A DNA stretch of 34,470 bases from Cryptomeria japonica (lineage: Eukaryota > Streptophyta > Pinopsida > Cupressales > Cupressaceae). The notes beneath the pieces are model-generated. The model saw only the letters and a program-made list of their open reading frames with translations, was not told the origin of the DNA and searched no databases. The DNA is taken from NCBI RefSeq assembly GCF_030272615.1, contig NW_026729325.1, positions 64,001 to 98,470 on the forward strand, given 5' to 3'. The translations under genes were made by a program, and so were the position numbers. Numbering within the stretch: position 1 is the first letter of the stretch; the number at the start of each line of letters is the position of its first letter. Below are positions 10,973 through 20,421 of the stretch, one piece after another.

Positions 10973-12219
10973 TGATCATTATGAAATAGGTTTAGTTCCT
11001 AGTTTGCATGCATATGATGAATACTAAGAGGGGGGGGGTGACTTAGTATGCCCAAAAACCTTGAAAAACACTTAAGCGAATTAACTGTAGATCAGTGTAT
11101 CCTTCTTAATAGTAAACCAATTAAAACATAAATGAACCAAATAGAAAATAAAGCATTCACCCATAGTAACACAATCACCATAACACATGATATTTTGACG
11201 TGGAAACCCAACTGGGAAAAACCATGGTGACTAGTAACTCACAAGATCACTATCTGCAGAATAGTAACCAAACCAGTTAAGGTCAGACTAGTTAAAGCCT
11301 TACAATGTTCTTCATCAGAACAGATCCTGTTAGGAATCTAGATCTCTGTTAGGAGATAAATCCTATTAAGGATTTGAAATAGACTTTACAAAGCCTATCT
11401 GGTTAAGGATTTCAAATCTTGTTGAAGAGATTAGTAATCAACAAGTTGATGATCTACAGAGTAGCACACAATGCTTGGTTAGATCCTTGATAGCTTTTAG
11501 CTGACGCATCACAACATCACTTCAGTCTTTTGTCCTTCATTCCTTCGAGCTTCTATCATGAGATCTTCTTTTCACATAGAATCTAATCTTCTCTCTTCAG
11601 AATCTGATCTCTTTTCTTTGCATACACCGACACACATACATACACACTCCTAAAAACCCTAGACATGATTTCCTTATATAGGAATCTGATTTCATGTCGG
11701 TCCAATGAGATTTGGACAACAAAAACACTAAATACAATGTGTCTAGACAAGTTTGAGACACGATACAGAGTGACTGCCATAATATCGATGGAAGATCTTA
11801 TCGTATTTTTACAAGTTTGTCTTTTAGCAAAATACCGATTACTGATTTACAAATAAAGACTGGAAAGCAGGAACATGGTTCTGATCTCTTGGTTGCCTCT
11901 CAGGGTCCTTGTACTGGTTGGTTTGTCGCCAAGTTGTGGCAATTAATAGTTGAGCACTTTCACATAATGGTATAGCGATATCTGTCGGATCATCATGGAC
12001 CAGCTTGATCTTTATCAGATGAATGTCTTTTGAGGTCCTCGACCATTCTTTGACCAGTAAGCACCTTCTGGAAACACCAATAGTCTTCAACAAACAAAGA
12101 CTATACATAGTACCGATTGGATGATACATCATATGATACCGGTTGAGAATACAAGAGATAAGTGTGTATCCATCAATGACAATCATAACTTCAGTACAAA
12201 CATCATCAAAATGATAACA
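10973..12219 (-). mobile_element. 3' LTR of element B (Sirevirus-like)
   Basis: On the minus strand it starts TGTTATCATT directly after the polypurine tract AAGGGGGAGA (12221-12230). The far end is provisional (TG near 10973). Near that end is the G-run at about 11030-11038, i.e. CACCCCCCCC(T)CTTAG on the minus strand, which is shared with the LTRs of A and C. Internal stretches match LTR C, for example TGGAAACCCAA near 11201 and repeated GGTTAAGG blocks. Open frames inside it (11583-11780 and 11839-12303, minus) are not genes. Confidence 0.65.
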
Positions 12220-12220
12220 A

Positions 12221-12450
12221 TCTCCCCCTTTGGCATTGATGGCAACACTTAGGAAAATTTTGGCAACTAAGTGCTTACAAAACAAGTAGCATGTCATAAT
12301 CAAAATTACTCCCCCTATGCATATACACTACTCCCTTTGCTAAAAATACTAACATGAGCAACTTCTATTTGCATTAAATTTTCAATTACCACTCCCCCTT
12401 TTCCATAATGACAATTCTATCAAATTTCAAATACCACTCTCCCTTTTTGT
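12221..12450 (-). promoter_or_regulatory. Multiple polypurine tracts of element B
   Basis: C-runs on the plus strand at 12222-12229, about 12309-12314, 12391-12399 and about 12438 read as GGGGGAG-type polypurine tracts on the minus strand. Such tracts prime plus-strand DNA synthesis. Several tracts before the 3' LTR are a known hallmark of Sirevirus Copia elements. The tract nearest the LTR has the form ATCAATGCCAAAGGGGGAGA. Confidence 0.7.
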
Positions 12451-12468
12451 TACAAAAGGTAAATAAAG

Positions 12469-13981
12469 TTAAATTACAAAACATGAAAACCAGAGTATAT
12501 GTTGAAGATAATAAAGAGTGAAACTTTTCAAAAATGATTTAAAGTTGTTATGAAAGTCTTTCATATCTGAAGACCAGGACTCTAAGAGTGAGGCAGCAAT
12601 TTCACTCTTGGTCTTCATCTGGAAAGCTAGTTCCTCCATGGCATCGATTGTGCTCATCTCCTGTGTAATAGAAATAACTTCCAAGTTCAAAAAGCACTTC
12701 TGAAGAACCTCCAACTTGGGTAGTAGGAGTAGTTGTAGCTCCTGTAGATGTTGGGTCCACTTTCTGATCTTCGCTTCTATCTGTGTGATCTGTTGCCGAT
12801 ATATCTGGATGGTCTATCCATATATGGTGAAAGAATCATATGGTACCTTAAAGGTCTCCACATACTGCTTTAGTTCTGATTGGAGTTGACCTTTAACCTT
12901 TAGAACATCATCACAAAATAAATTGGGCTAGCATATTTTTCTTAAAAACATACTTCCTTTAGCCATTGCCAGACTGATATCAGCCTTTTGGTGGATCAGT
13001 TTGGTCCTGTCCTCAGCAATTTTCTGTACTAGTGCAACATTCAGTTCTTTTTCATGGTTTTTCCTTGCAGTGGCCTGGGTTGTAGCTTCCAGTGATTGGA
13101 CCTCATCATCTACTACAATGCATAGTAGTTTTAGCTTGGCCAGCGAGGAATCGATACTGGGGAGATTAGTACTGGGGACTAGATTGGAAAGAGTGTCAAC
13201 AACAAATTGGATGACATCTTGTTCTTTCTTTTTCCTCAGAACTTCTAATTTGTCTTGAGCCAATTAAATGCTTCTTAGTAGCTCATTCTCATCAACCGAT
13301 TGAGTAAGACATGCAAGAGTTAGATTGGTGTGACCGATGGGATCTTTGGTTGCCTTAGGAGTCTGTCCTCCCTTAGCTGCCTTGTTCTCATCTTGTTTCC
13401 TCTTTTCTTGATTTGCCTTTTCATTGTCAGCTCTCTTCTTTCCATTTTCTCCTTCTCTGTTCTTTCCTTCTCTTCTCTCTCCTTCTCCAATCTCTCTCTT
13501 TTTGCTTTCTCCTTCTCTTCTACTCTTTTCTCCTCTTCTTCTTTCTTCTTCTCTTCTTCTGCTTTCTTCTTTTCTTCCTCCTTTTTCTCTTCTTCTTCTC
13601 TCTTCTGTGCTTCCTCTTTCTTCCTCTCTTCTTCCCTCTTTTTCTCTTCTTCTGCCTTCTTTTCTTGCTCCGCTTTCTTCTTAGCTTCTTCTTCTTCTTT
13701 CTCCTTCTCTTTCTCTATAGGAATGTTAGGTGCAGTATCAACTGGTGCAGCATCTAATGCATCTACATCAATAGGAACATGATGCTCAATTAATCTCCCC
13801 CCTCTGTCATCAAAGGTTTCATCTGGTATAGGTTTTAATAGGTTAGCTTGAGCCTGCCGATTTTCTTCGGTTACCTTTTGCATCTTGACAGCTTCTTGAG
13901 CTCGTAGGTGAGTATCCTTTTCTACCTCAGAGATCTTACCTCCAAGTAGCAGAAGTCTTCTCTTCCTCATGAAGAAGGTTT
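12469..13981 (-). pseudogene. Element B coiled-coil (env-position) ORF, degraded
   Basis: A large protein encoded between (unseen) pol and the 3' end, in the position of the Sirevirus envelope-like ORF; its function is unknown. Reading right to left, 13950-13730 carries EVEKDTHLRAQEAVKMQKV and a Pro/Asp-rich stretch. 13725-13400 is an almost pure Glu/Lys/Arg helix. A frameshift between 13320 and 13263 follows. 13263-12469 then gives more predicted helix (DKLEVLRKKKEQDVIQFVVD; KNHEKELNVALVQKIAEDRT) with stops near 12930 and 12810. The end (FHNNFKSFLKSF) lies directly before the polypurine tracts, as in element A. The N-terminal part is cut at 13981 by LTR D. No membrane segment is evident, so an actual envelope role is not supported. 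Confidence 0.6.
13395..13720. repeat. Imperfect GAA/TTC-rich polypurine-polypyrimidine tract
   Basis: About 325 bp in which the plus strand is almost entirely C and T and the minus strand almost entirely G and A. On the minus strand it encodes blocks such as KKEEEEKR and EEEKKKAEEEKKKEEE within the element B ORF. The T-rich frames on the plus strand are shadows of it. Confidence 0.85.
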
Positions 13982-14444
13982 TGAGATTTTTCCAAGATCT
14001 AGAGGCAATGAAAAGCACAAATAAGAGAGACAAAATAGATGATAGGAATAAACTATATTCTATCAAGATGCAAAATATGATCAACTGGATCATTACAAGA
14101 TGTTCAATGATTGTCCTTACAAACAATGTAGATGAGCCTGCTTATATAGGGAAGGCTAGGGATATGTGAGCACACAAACATGACATGTGGCTCAATAAGA
14201 AACAAGGGTAGGTAGGAAATAGGTGTGGGTAGGTAGGAGAAACAATAAAATATTCCACATGAGGTGGAATGTAACAACAAGATAAGATCAACACCATAAA
14301 AGGTGGAAATTATCCTATACACACTATCCCAATATGGCACAAACACCCAAGTGTCTCATACCCAAACTACTATGAAATGCATTTCCTAAGTAAACTTAAG
14401 TAAGGTGTAATAATATCCAAGATGAATAATTATTTACACCAACA
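13982..14444 (-). mobile_element. 3' LTR of element D (Copia-like)
   Basis: On the minus strand it starts TGTTGGTGTAAATAATTATT immediately after the tract CTTAAGGGGGG, and ends near GGAAAAATCTCA at 13982, giving TG...CA ends and about 463 bp. A TATA box (CCCTATATAAGCAGG on the minus strand) lies near 14145. The left flank GGTTT (13977-13981) would be the target duplication. Past it, the frame of the element B ORF resumes, which indicates D inserted into B. Confidence 0.7.
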
Positions 14445-14760
14445 CCCCCCTTAAGTGCAACTTAAGGGAATGCACTTGAGTCTACAATGCAACTAAGCAA
14501 TGCAAGATGGGTGTCGGCTATGAGGCCATGTTAGGTACCTATGTACAAATGCAAATGAATGCAAACCAATGCAATGAAATCTCTCACAAAGCGGGGATAG
14601 AGAGAAAAACTTAATGGGAAAAAACCCTCCCCCAAAAGAGAGAGGAAAACTAGATACAAAGAACTCTCATAGAAGTATGTTAAGGACAAAACCCCATGTG
14701 AGGAAAAAGTCTCCCCCATATGAGAGAAGAAGAAGAGAGACTAAGAATGCCCCCCTCAAT
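14445..14760 (-). promoter_or_regulatory. 3' non-coding region of element D with purine tracts
   Basis: Between the end of the element D ORF and its 3' LTR. Minus-strand tracts GAGGGGGGCA (about 14748), ATGGGGGAGA (about 14715), TTGGGGGAGGG (about 14630) and CTTAAGGGGGG (14445-14455) look like a set of polypurine primers, the last abutting the LTR. No coding is claimed here. Confidence 0.5.
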
Positions 14761-15574
14761 GTGGAATCTGTACCAATGATAGAAGCACGATGATGAATGA
14801 AGAAACTACTCCACGAACATCGAACCACGTTCCTCCCCTTAGGAAGAAACAAAACCAAAGGTGTATCCATGAAGTCTCCCCAACCATGAAGGGAATATGT
14901 AGGAAAAATACTCATGATGAAAGGAATCCCTGAAAACTCCTCAAGTGTCCCCATGTCAATGTTGAAAGTTACCCCCTCCAAAGGTGGTAAACTGTGCCAC
15001 ACTGCTGAAAAAGGCACTCCAAGATCTAGTGGAGAAAAATGTAGAACAATATCCAAAGACTCACATGTCTCCTCAAAAAATAAAGAGATCTCCTCCAACT
15101 GCTGAACAAAAGTATCCACAATCATGTCAACCTCTAAAGATTGACCATGTAGAGAATGCACAATCGGGTAAGAGTGATCCCTCACAATAATCGAAGAAGG
15201 ATCATCTTAATCAAAGAGAAGATGAATGTCATCAATGATGTCTCCAAAATTTGCAATGTAGGACTCCATAAACAAACCTACAATGTCTGTAAAGTAGGAA
15301 TCCCAATCAATTGAAGCTGGAAGACATGGAATATCCTGCTGCACTGAACCACAAGAAGGCAAAATTATCGCACTAGCTGCATCATCAGGTGCAATCGGTG
15401 GTGTGATATCAAGAGAAGGAGATGAAATACAAGGCTCAAGAATGGGGTCACATGTGAGAATCCCCAAGTTCAAGTGCCCAATGTTCTCCTCAAAATCTCA
15501 GTCATCAAAATAGGAAGAATCAACCTCATCAATAGGACCAAAATGTGAAAAAGAGTGCAACCGAGATGCATGAT
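14667..15574 (-). pseudogene. Element D unknown acidic ORF, downstream part
   Basis: One minus-strand frame runs from 15574 to about 14667 with only two stops (TGA near 15508, TAA near 15207). It begins DHASRLHSFSHFGP, which joins the gag-pre-integrase-like segment on the far side of solo LTR C. It continues with an acidic, aromatic-rich stretch of about 280 codons. Recognisable blocks are NIGHLNLGILTCDP, CLPASIDWDSYFTDIVGLF, LGVPFSAVWHSLPPLEG, MGTLEEFSGIPF, LHGWGDFMDTPLVLFLPKGR and VRCSWSSFFIHHR. No integrase, reverse transcriptase or RNase H motif follows the pre-integrase part. The ORF appears to replace pol, and I do not recognise its function. Confidence 0.55.
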
Positions 15575-17092
15575 CAACCTGATAGTTCTGATACTTAATA
15601 TAACTACAGATCCAATAGCCAACAAGATGAGAGGGGGGGGTGAATCATACAAACTTAATCATCCATAAAAACATCAGATTCAACCTCGGTAACATATATA
15701 TCAGTAATATAACCAAAACTGTTAAACATGCAAACTCAAAAGCATATGAACAATATAAACCTCATAACACCAGATTTAACATGGAAACCCAAATAGGGGA
15801 AAACCACTGTGGGATTTTGGACCCACTAAGAAATATACTCTTCTAGAGTATGCTCGGTTAAAAGAAAATCTTGTTAAAGATTACAAACACATTGCTAGAT
15901 GTGACCCGGTTAAGGGATTTCCCTCAGATCTGTTAGGATCTTCACTTTGTTAGAAGTGACCTTGTTAAAGGATTTCAAACATTCAATCAGAATGTCACCT
16001 TGCTAGAGGGTTTACATATAAGACTGTTAAGTCCACTCAATTAAGAGATTTTATATCACTTTCACAAAATAACAGTAATAAAAATCTATCTGCAACTTCA
16101 CATCTAAAATGCTAAAGAAGATTCCTATTTGTTCAATACAATCTAGACATAGAACTAATCTTGTCTATCTGCAGGTCTTCAAGCTTCTGTGCTCGGTAAT
16201 CACTATGTAGCATCCCTATGCATACACTTGCCCGCATACATTGTTTATCAACAGTTTCCTATTTATAAACAATTAGGTAACCACTTAATCTCCTTGATCA
16301 CATTTCCCATGATCAATGATAGCCATCATATCTTCAATCTTGTCTAGGTTCAATGCATCTTTCAATCTGAAAACATTTTACCCCACCTTGGAACTTGCAT
16401 AATAGTCTTGGAACTTGTGCCAGGGTATTGCGGTTCAATCTGAGTTGTAGATCTTCATGCCGACTTTCCTTTTCCTTAGATTTGTTAACAAACTTCTTCC
16501 ACGACTTACCAATCATTTAATCTGCTCCAGCTCATCAGCTTCCTTCATTAAATACCTCATGTAAATATTTAATGCATTCTGTTATAGCTTGGTTACAACT
16601 CAGTAACAACTCGGTGAATACTAAACTCCACTCGGTAGACAGTCCGCCTTCATTAACCTACAACGATAACCTTAGGGTTTACTAACTAGGTTCCTTAGGG
16701 TTTTACCGAATAGGTTCCTTGCTTGATAACATAGTATAGTTTTAACCTTTACAATTTACAACATATGTATGATGTTAAAACAATCTAAAACATCATGATC
16801 TCATCATTGTCTGACTCAGTAGTAGTTGCCCATTGAATACCTTATTCATCATATTCTTTCCTGTGTCTTTTACTGACATCTTTATAATCTTCATATCATA
16901 CTTCTCAAGATATGGCAACATCATACTGAATTAGAAATCAATTTCTTGACATCAATGACAAAATAATAATATCAAGACAGTAAAACATCTTTAATCAGTT
17001 ATATCCATAATCATCAACAACCTTCTTAATATCCTTAAGAAATGCCAACAATCTTTCATTGTCTGTTATAATGCAATATTGCCAACACAACC
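15575..17092 (-). mobile_element. Solo LTR C with target duplication CAACC
   Basis: The LTR is 15580-17087 (1,508 bp): on the minus strand it runs TGTTGGCAATATTGC...AACTATCA. The 5-bp duplication CAACC flanks it at 15575-15579 and 17088-17092. There is no primer site, tract or internal region, so it is a solo LTR. It shares with LTR B the G-run near 15631-15640, a GGAAACCCAAA block and the GGTTAAGG-type blocks, so it belongs to the Sirevirus-like family. The interrupted protein frame is continuous if the LTR and one CAACC are ignored, which independently confirms both ends. Confidence 0.9.
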
Positions 17093-17260
17093 ACCCTAGT
17101 CAGAATGATGACTCCACTCTCCAAGTCTCTAATGATAACTGAATTAGGTGTGAACTCCACAGTTTTCCTAGTTGCCCCATGTGTGATTTGATAGATGAAA
17201 GCAAGGTAAGGTTTTGTTTGTTGTTCTTTTTAATTACTCCAAAAGAAAATGAGTTCAATT
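17093..17260 (-). pseudogene. Copia gag-pre-integrase-like fragment of element D
   Basis: Minus-strand coding remnant with ITHGATRKTVEFTP, NSVIIRDLESGVIILTRVV, then solo LTR C. Past that LTR it continues in the same frame with DHASRLHSFSHFGP. The combined pattern (VxFxPxSVxIRDxxxGxxxxxxVxDHASRLxxFSHF) resembles the region before the integrase zinc finger in plant Copia polyproteins. The upstream limit is unclear because of a stop near 17258; another frame is also open there, which suggests a nearby indel. Confidence 0.5.
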
Positions 17261-17485
17261 TTACTAAAGAGGAAATGATGAAAACTTTAAATAACTAACT
17301 TTAAACAAGTTACTAATAAAAAATCTAATCACAAGCCTAAACTTAGTAAAAGAGAAATCTCCCGATCTTGCACACAAACACTAGTTACCTGCAACATAAA
17401 AACCAGTTAGAAACAAAATTTCAAGGTGGACTTCCACAAGTCTATTTTTCTGTCTCTGTTACAATTTGGTTTTTCTCTCTGTGTT
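17261..17485. other. Boundary zone between elements D and E
   Basis: A 225-bp AT-rich zone with no clear coding. The end of the D remnant and the internal end of E must meet here, but I could not locate the junction. Confidence 0.4.
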
Positions 17486-17487
17486 TG

Positions 17488-17785
17488 TTATGCGCCAATC
17501 TGTAGACCAGATGCACTAAATAATGGTACAGATGTACTAACTGATAATCCGAATGTGCTATACTATTGCATGTATGTGCTGTGCTGATGTTTTAAAGCAC
17601 TGAGACCTATAGGAAATAGCAGAAATTCTATGCGCTAAAGTTAAGTCTGAAAGCGCTAAGGTATGGTATTCACGTGCTAAACAGTCAACAAGATGCACCA
17701 AAGGAAAGTCCGGATGTGCTAGAGAATGGTATCCACGCGCTGATTCAAGTTTTTCGCGTACTTGCAAAGTTAGTCCTGCATCAAA
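17488..17785. repeat. 21-bp periodic repeat in the 5' internal region of element E
   Basis: A six-base core of the type TGYGCT/AGCRCT recurs at 17491, 17512, 17533, 17554, 17575, 17596, then (after a 35-bp step) 17631, 17652, 17673, 17694, 17715, 17736, about 17756 and 17777. That is a strict 21-bp period over 14 units. On the minus strand the region is open from 17815 to about 17558 and reads as a seven-residue repeat: LAHPDFP, LVHLVDC, LAREYHT, LALSDLT, LAHRISA. The 35-bp step breaks the frame. Confidence 0.85.
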
Positions 17786-17808
17786 AATGATTTGATAAAT
17801 GGGGTTAT

Positions 17809-17826
17809 GCCCCACTGTGGGTGCCA
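17809..17826 (-). other. Primer binding site of element E
   Basis: The minus strand reads TGGCACCCACAGTGGGGC, four bases after the LTR end. TGGCxCC-type primer sites of this form are common in plant gypsy elements. I do not assign the tRNA. Confidence 0.6.
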
Positions 17827-17830
17827 GAAA

Positions 17831-19240
17831 TGTGTGCGGGAAAAGTGGTGTTATGAAATGAAAATTATGAATTCAGGACTTGTCCACACACCAATGGGAC
17901 TCTTGGTGCAAGTTATGAAACTATATGGAATAACTCAACTTCCCAAGGGATGTTCCATTGTTCTCTATCTCACAAGATCCCTCAAGCCAATTCCTTTTCT
18001 CTCAGATAACTGAGAAAAGTGACTCAGGGATGACAATCATGAGAATGAGGGATGTTTGATCAATTTAATATGAATGCAATCCTAAATGTGCATGATATTA
18101 ACAAATATGAATTAAACTAGCATGCATATGATGATAAGATGAAAAGATTAGCAAAAACACTATCCTAACATGATATACTAGCTTAATATGATTATTATGC
18201 TAATAGAAATGCTTTTGACATTCTTATTAGACTATTTCCATTTCAAAGAGAGATTAAATGATTGATAAAAATGTGTATAGATTAGATGCATGAAACTTGG
18301 ATATCAAAATGAAGGAAGGAGGGCTCTATTTATAGGGAAAATAGGGCAATGAAGGGTCAAGATTGGATAATCTTATCAAGGGTCAGGATTGAAAGTTATC
18401 AATCCATGTTTACAATTCTCACCAATGAAATGGTGACAATTGTCAACATAAGATTGCTTGAGAGGGGATGTAAGAAGCATTAAATGCTTGAGAAGACCTC
18501 ATGGTTACCTTAGGAGGTAAGGGTTAAGGTTAGGTTAAGGTTATCCATTGGATAAAGCTTTTACCCAAAGGATAATTTTTTGTGCAAAGGTTAAAGGAAT
18601 GAATGCTTGATCAGACCTTTGGGTTATATGAGGGTTGAGTTTAAAGAGAAAGTCTCTAATCATGCAAGAGGGTTGAGTTAACCATTAATGGTTTGGAAGA
18701 CTTTCAAGGTTAACTTGTTGAAGACATAAAGCCTTTAATGGTTTTCAAAGACTTTGAGGGTTTGAGAAGTGACTTCCCTTTGTTTAGGGATGTGACAATA
18801 TTTAGGGGATGAGTTAGGCAAATTTAGAAGGGGTTAGAAGAATATAGAAGGGGTTAGAATAATCTAGAAGGGGGGTTAGAGAGGCAAGTGGGAGATGTAG
18901 GAAAATGCAAGTGGATGAGAGGTAATTTTAATTAAAATAAATTGCTTTATTTCAAAAAAAATAGATGCAAGTGGGGGATTAATATACATTAGATTTATTT
19001 ATTTGAAGTGGATAATTTAATTAAATGTAAATTTAATTAAAAGGGGAGAAAGGGGAATTAATTGAATAAAATGATTTATTCAATTAAAGAATATGGAAGG
19101 CTTAAGTGAATTTAATTAAATAAATTGAATAACTTGTTTAATCAAATAGATGAATGTGAATGATTTAATTAAATAGAGGAATGAGAATAAAATGAATATT
19201 AAATATTCACCTACGAAAGTGGTCATTTTATACGTCTACA
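17831..19240 (-). mobile_element. 5' LTR of element E (gypsy-like)
   Basis: On the minus strand it runs from TGTAGACGTA (19240) to CCCGCACACA (17831): 1,410 bp with TG...CA ends, followed by the primer site. Near 18825-18880 it holds three G-rich units of about 20 bp (TAGAAGGGGTTAGAA and variants). The right flank AAAAT (19241-19245) would be the target duplication; its partner is not in view because the 3' end of E is missing. It lies inside what should be the 5' LTR of element A. Confidence 0.7.
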
Positions 19241-19312
19241 AAAATAAGTTCAAAACTATCATTACTAGTAAAACACCAATTCACCCCCCACTCTTAGTTT
19301 TCTTCAATTCCA
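19241..19312 (+). mobile_element. 3' remnant of the 5' LTR of element A
   Basis: The last 72 bp of an LTR, ending CAATTCACCCCCCACTCTTAG and then about 20 bp to a CCA just before the primer site. The C-run followed by CTCTTAG matches the same position in LTRs B and C on their own strands. The rest of this LTR is displaced or deleted by element E. Confidence 0.6.
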
Positions 19313-19317
19313 AAAAT

Positions 19318-19329
19318 TGGTATCAGAGC
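19318..19329 (+). other. Primer binding site of element A (tRNA-iMet)
   Basis: TGGTATCAGAGC is the standard complement of the 3' end of plant initiator tRNA-Met, used to prime minus-strand synthesis in most plant Copia elements, including Sireviruses. Its spacing from the LTR end is normal. Confidence 0.92.
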
Positions 19330-19383
19330 TTGGTTCCTTGGAAGAAGTTTAACCACTTGAGGAAGATCCATAATTTGGAATCA

Positions 19384-20421
19384 ATGGAAACCAATCTGTA
19401 GCAACAACTTTGACTAGCTCTTGAGAATCTTGATAATGAAAAGATGGAGAATAGTCTAAAAAATGAACTGAAGAAAACCAGAGAACACATCATTTCATTG
19501 TAGGGAAAGCTTTTAGTGGTGAAGGCTAAGAGGAAGGAACTTTGTGATCAATTACGAAATCAAAATAGTGATGAGGAAGATGCTATGAAGGATCATTGTC
19601 AGAAACTTAGATGCTATGAAGGATCATTGTCAGAAACTTACTCAGGAGAACAATATCTTGAAGAATGAGATGCAAGCTCTAACCATGAGAATGTGCAAGG
19701 AGTTGAGGATAGAAAGAAAAATGAAGAAAACCTAGCTTAAGCGTTGAATGATAGATCTAGGGAATGCAATAGGCTGACTCATGATAATGATATGTTGAAA
19801 CTTGAGCTGACCTAGTCCCAGAACAAATGGAAAGGAGCTTGAGAGATAGATTATAATCATGAGAGATGAATTGGTTATTGAAAATGAGTACAAGGACAAG
19901 TTCAAGGATAGCTCTGCTAAACTTGATGAAATGCTGAAGAATCAGAGAGATGCTAATGACAAAAGAGGTCTTGGTTAAGAAAAGGGAGAAAGCTCCGATA
20001 CTGCACAACAAGATCAATCATCTGGACAAAAGTACAAAGATGACAACTGAAACTAGAAATCACCAGTAAGACAATCTAATGCTCACAAATTGAATGGTAC
20101 ATGCTTTATTTGCAATAAATATTTTCATATGGCTAGTCAATGAAGAAATAAAAATAATACAATAATGCATCATTTACTAGTCTTGGAAGTGTAAGATGTC
20201 ATGCATGTAGTAGATTTGGACATATGGCTAACCAATGTAGATCAAAAGGGAATCAAGGAAATCAAGGGGTTAACAAGGCAATTCAGAAGAACAATATTGT
20301 CTGTTATGCATGCAACAAGATTGGGCATATTTCTAAATATTGCAGAAGTAAGAACCCATCAACAAGTAATGGAAATGCAGACGAGAAGAGAAAAGAAAAA
20401 GTGGAAGACATCAGAAAGTAG
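19384..20421 (+). pseudogene. Element A gag with three CCHC knuckles, degraded
   Basis: Nucleocapsid precursor of the element. The first ATG after the primer site is 19384. The N-terminal part is predicted coiled coil (KMENSLKNELKKTREHI; TQENNILKNEMQALTMRM) with many TAG stops. An exact 31-bp tandem duplication at 19578-19639 shifts the frame. Three zinc knuckles follow: CFICNKYFHMASQ at about 20107, with its last Cys codon turned into TGA; CHACSRFGHMANQC at about 20194-20235; and CYACNKIGHISKYC at 20302-20343. A basic tail ends at 20421. No protease or other pol domain follows. Confidence 0.75.
19578..19639 (+). repeat. Exact 31-bp tandem duplication in gag
   Basis: The unit starting AGATGCTATGAAGGATCATT occupies 19578-19608 and 19609-19639 without a mismatch. 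Because 31 is not a multiple of three, it shifts the gag frame. Confidence 0.92.

Noticed and set aside
11583-12303. Open frames in LTR B as genes
   Set aside because: They fall wholly within the LTR, and run across its promoter-like and repeat blocks.
13330-13782. Long Ser/Phe/Leu-rich frames on the plus strand
   Set aside because: They are the reverse complement of the Glu/Lys-rich coding tract of element B; composition alone keeps them open.
12469-13981. Calling the element B ORF an envelope gene
   Set aside because: It has the position of a Sirevirus envelope-like ORF, but I see no signal peptide or transmembrane segment, only helices.
15582-15600. TATCAGAAC on the minus strand resembling an iMet primer site
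   Set aside because: It lies inside the terminal bases of solo LTR C, whose end is fixed by the CAACC duplication and the restored reading frame.
17488-17785. CRISPR-like spaced repeats
   Set aside because: The units are 21-bp degenerate tandem repeats with a 6-bp core, not identical repeats with unique spacers, and the setting is a plant retrotransposon.
18505-18545. Telomere-like GGTTAAGGTTAGG run
   Set aside because: Does not match the plant telomere unit TTTAGGG in register and is only a few degenerate units within LTR E.
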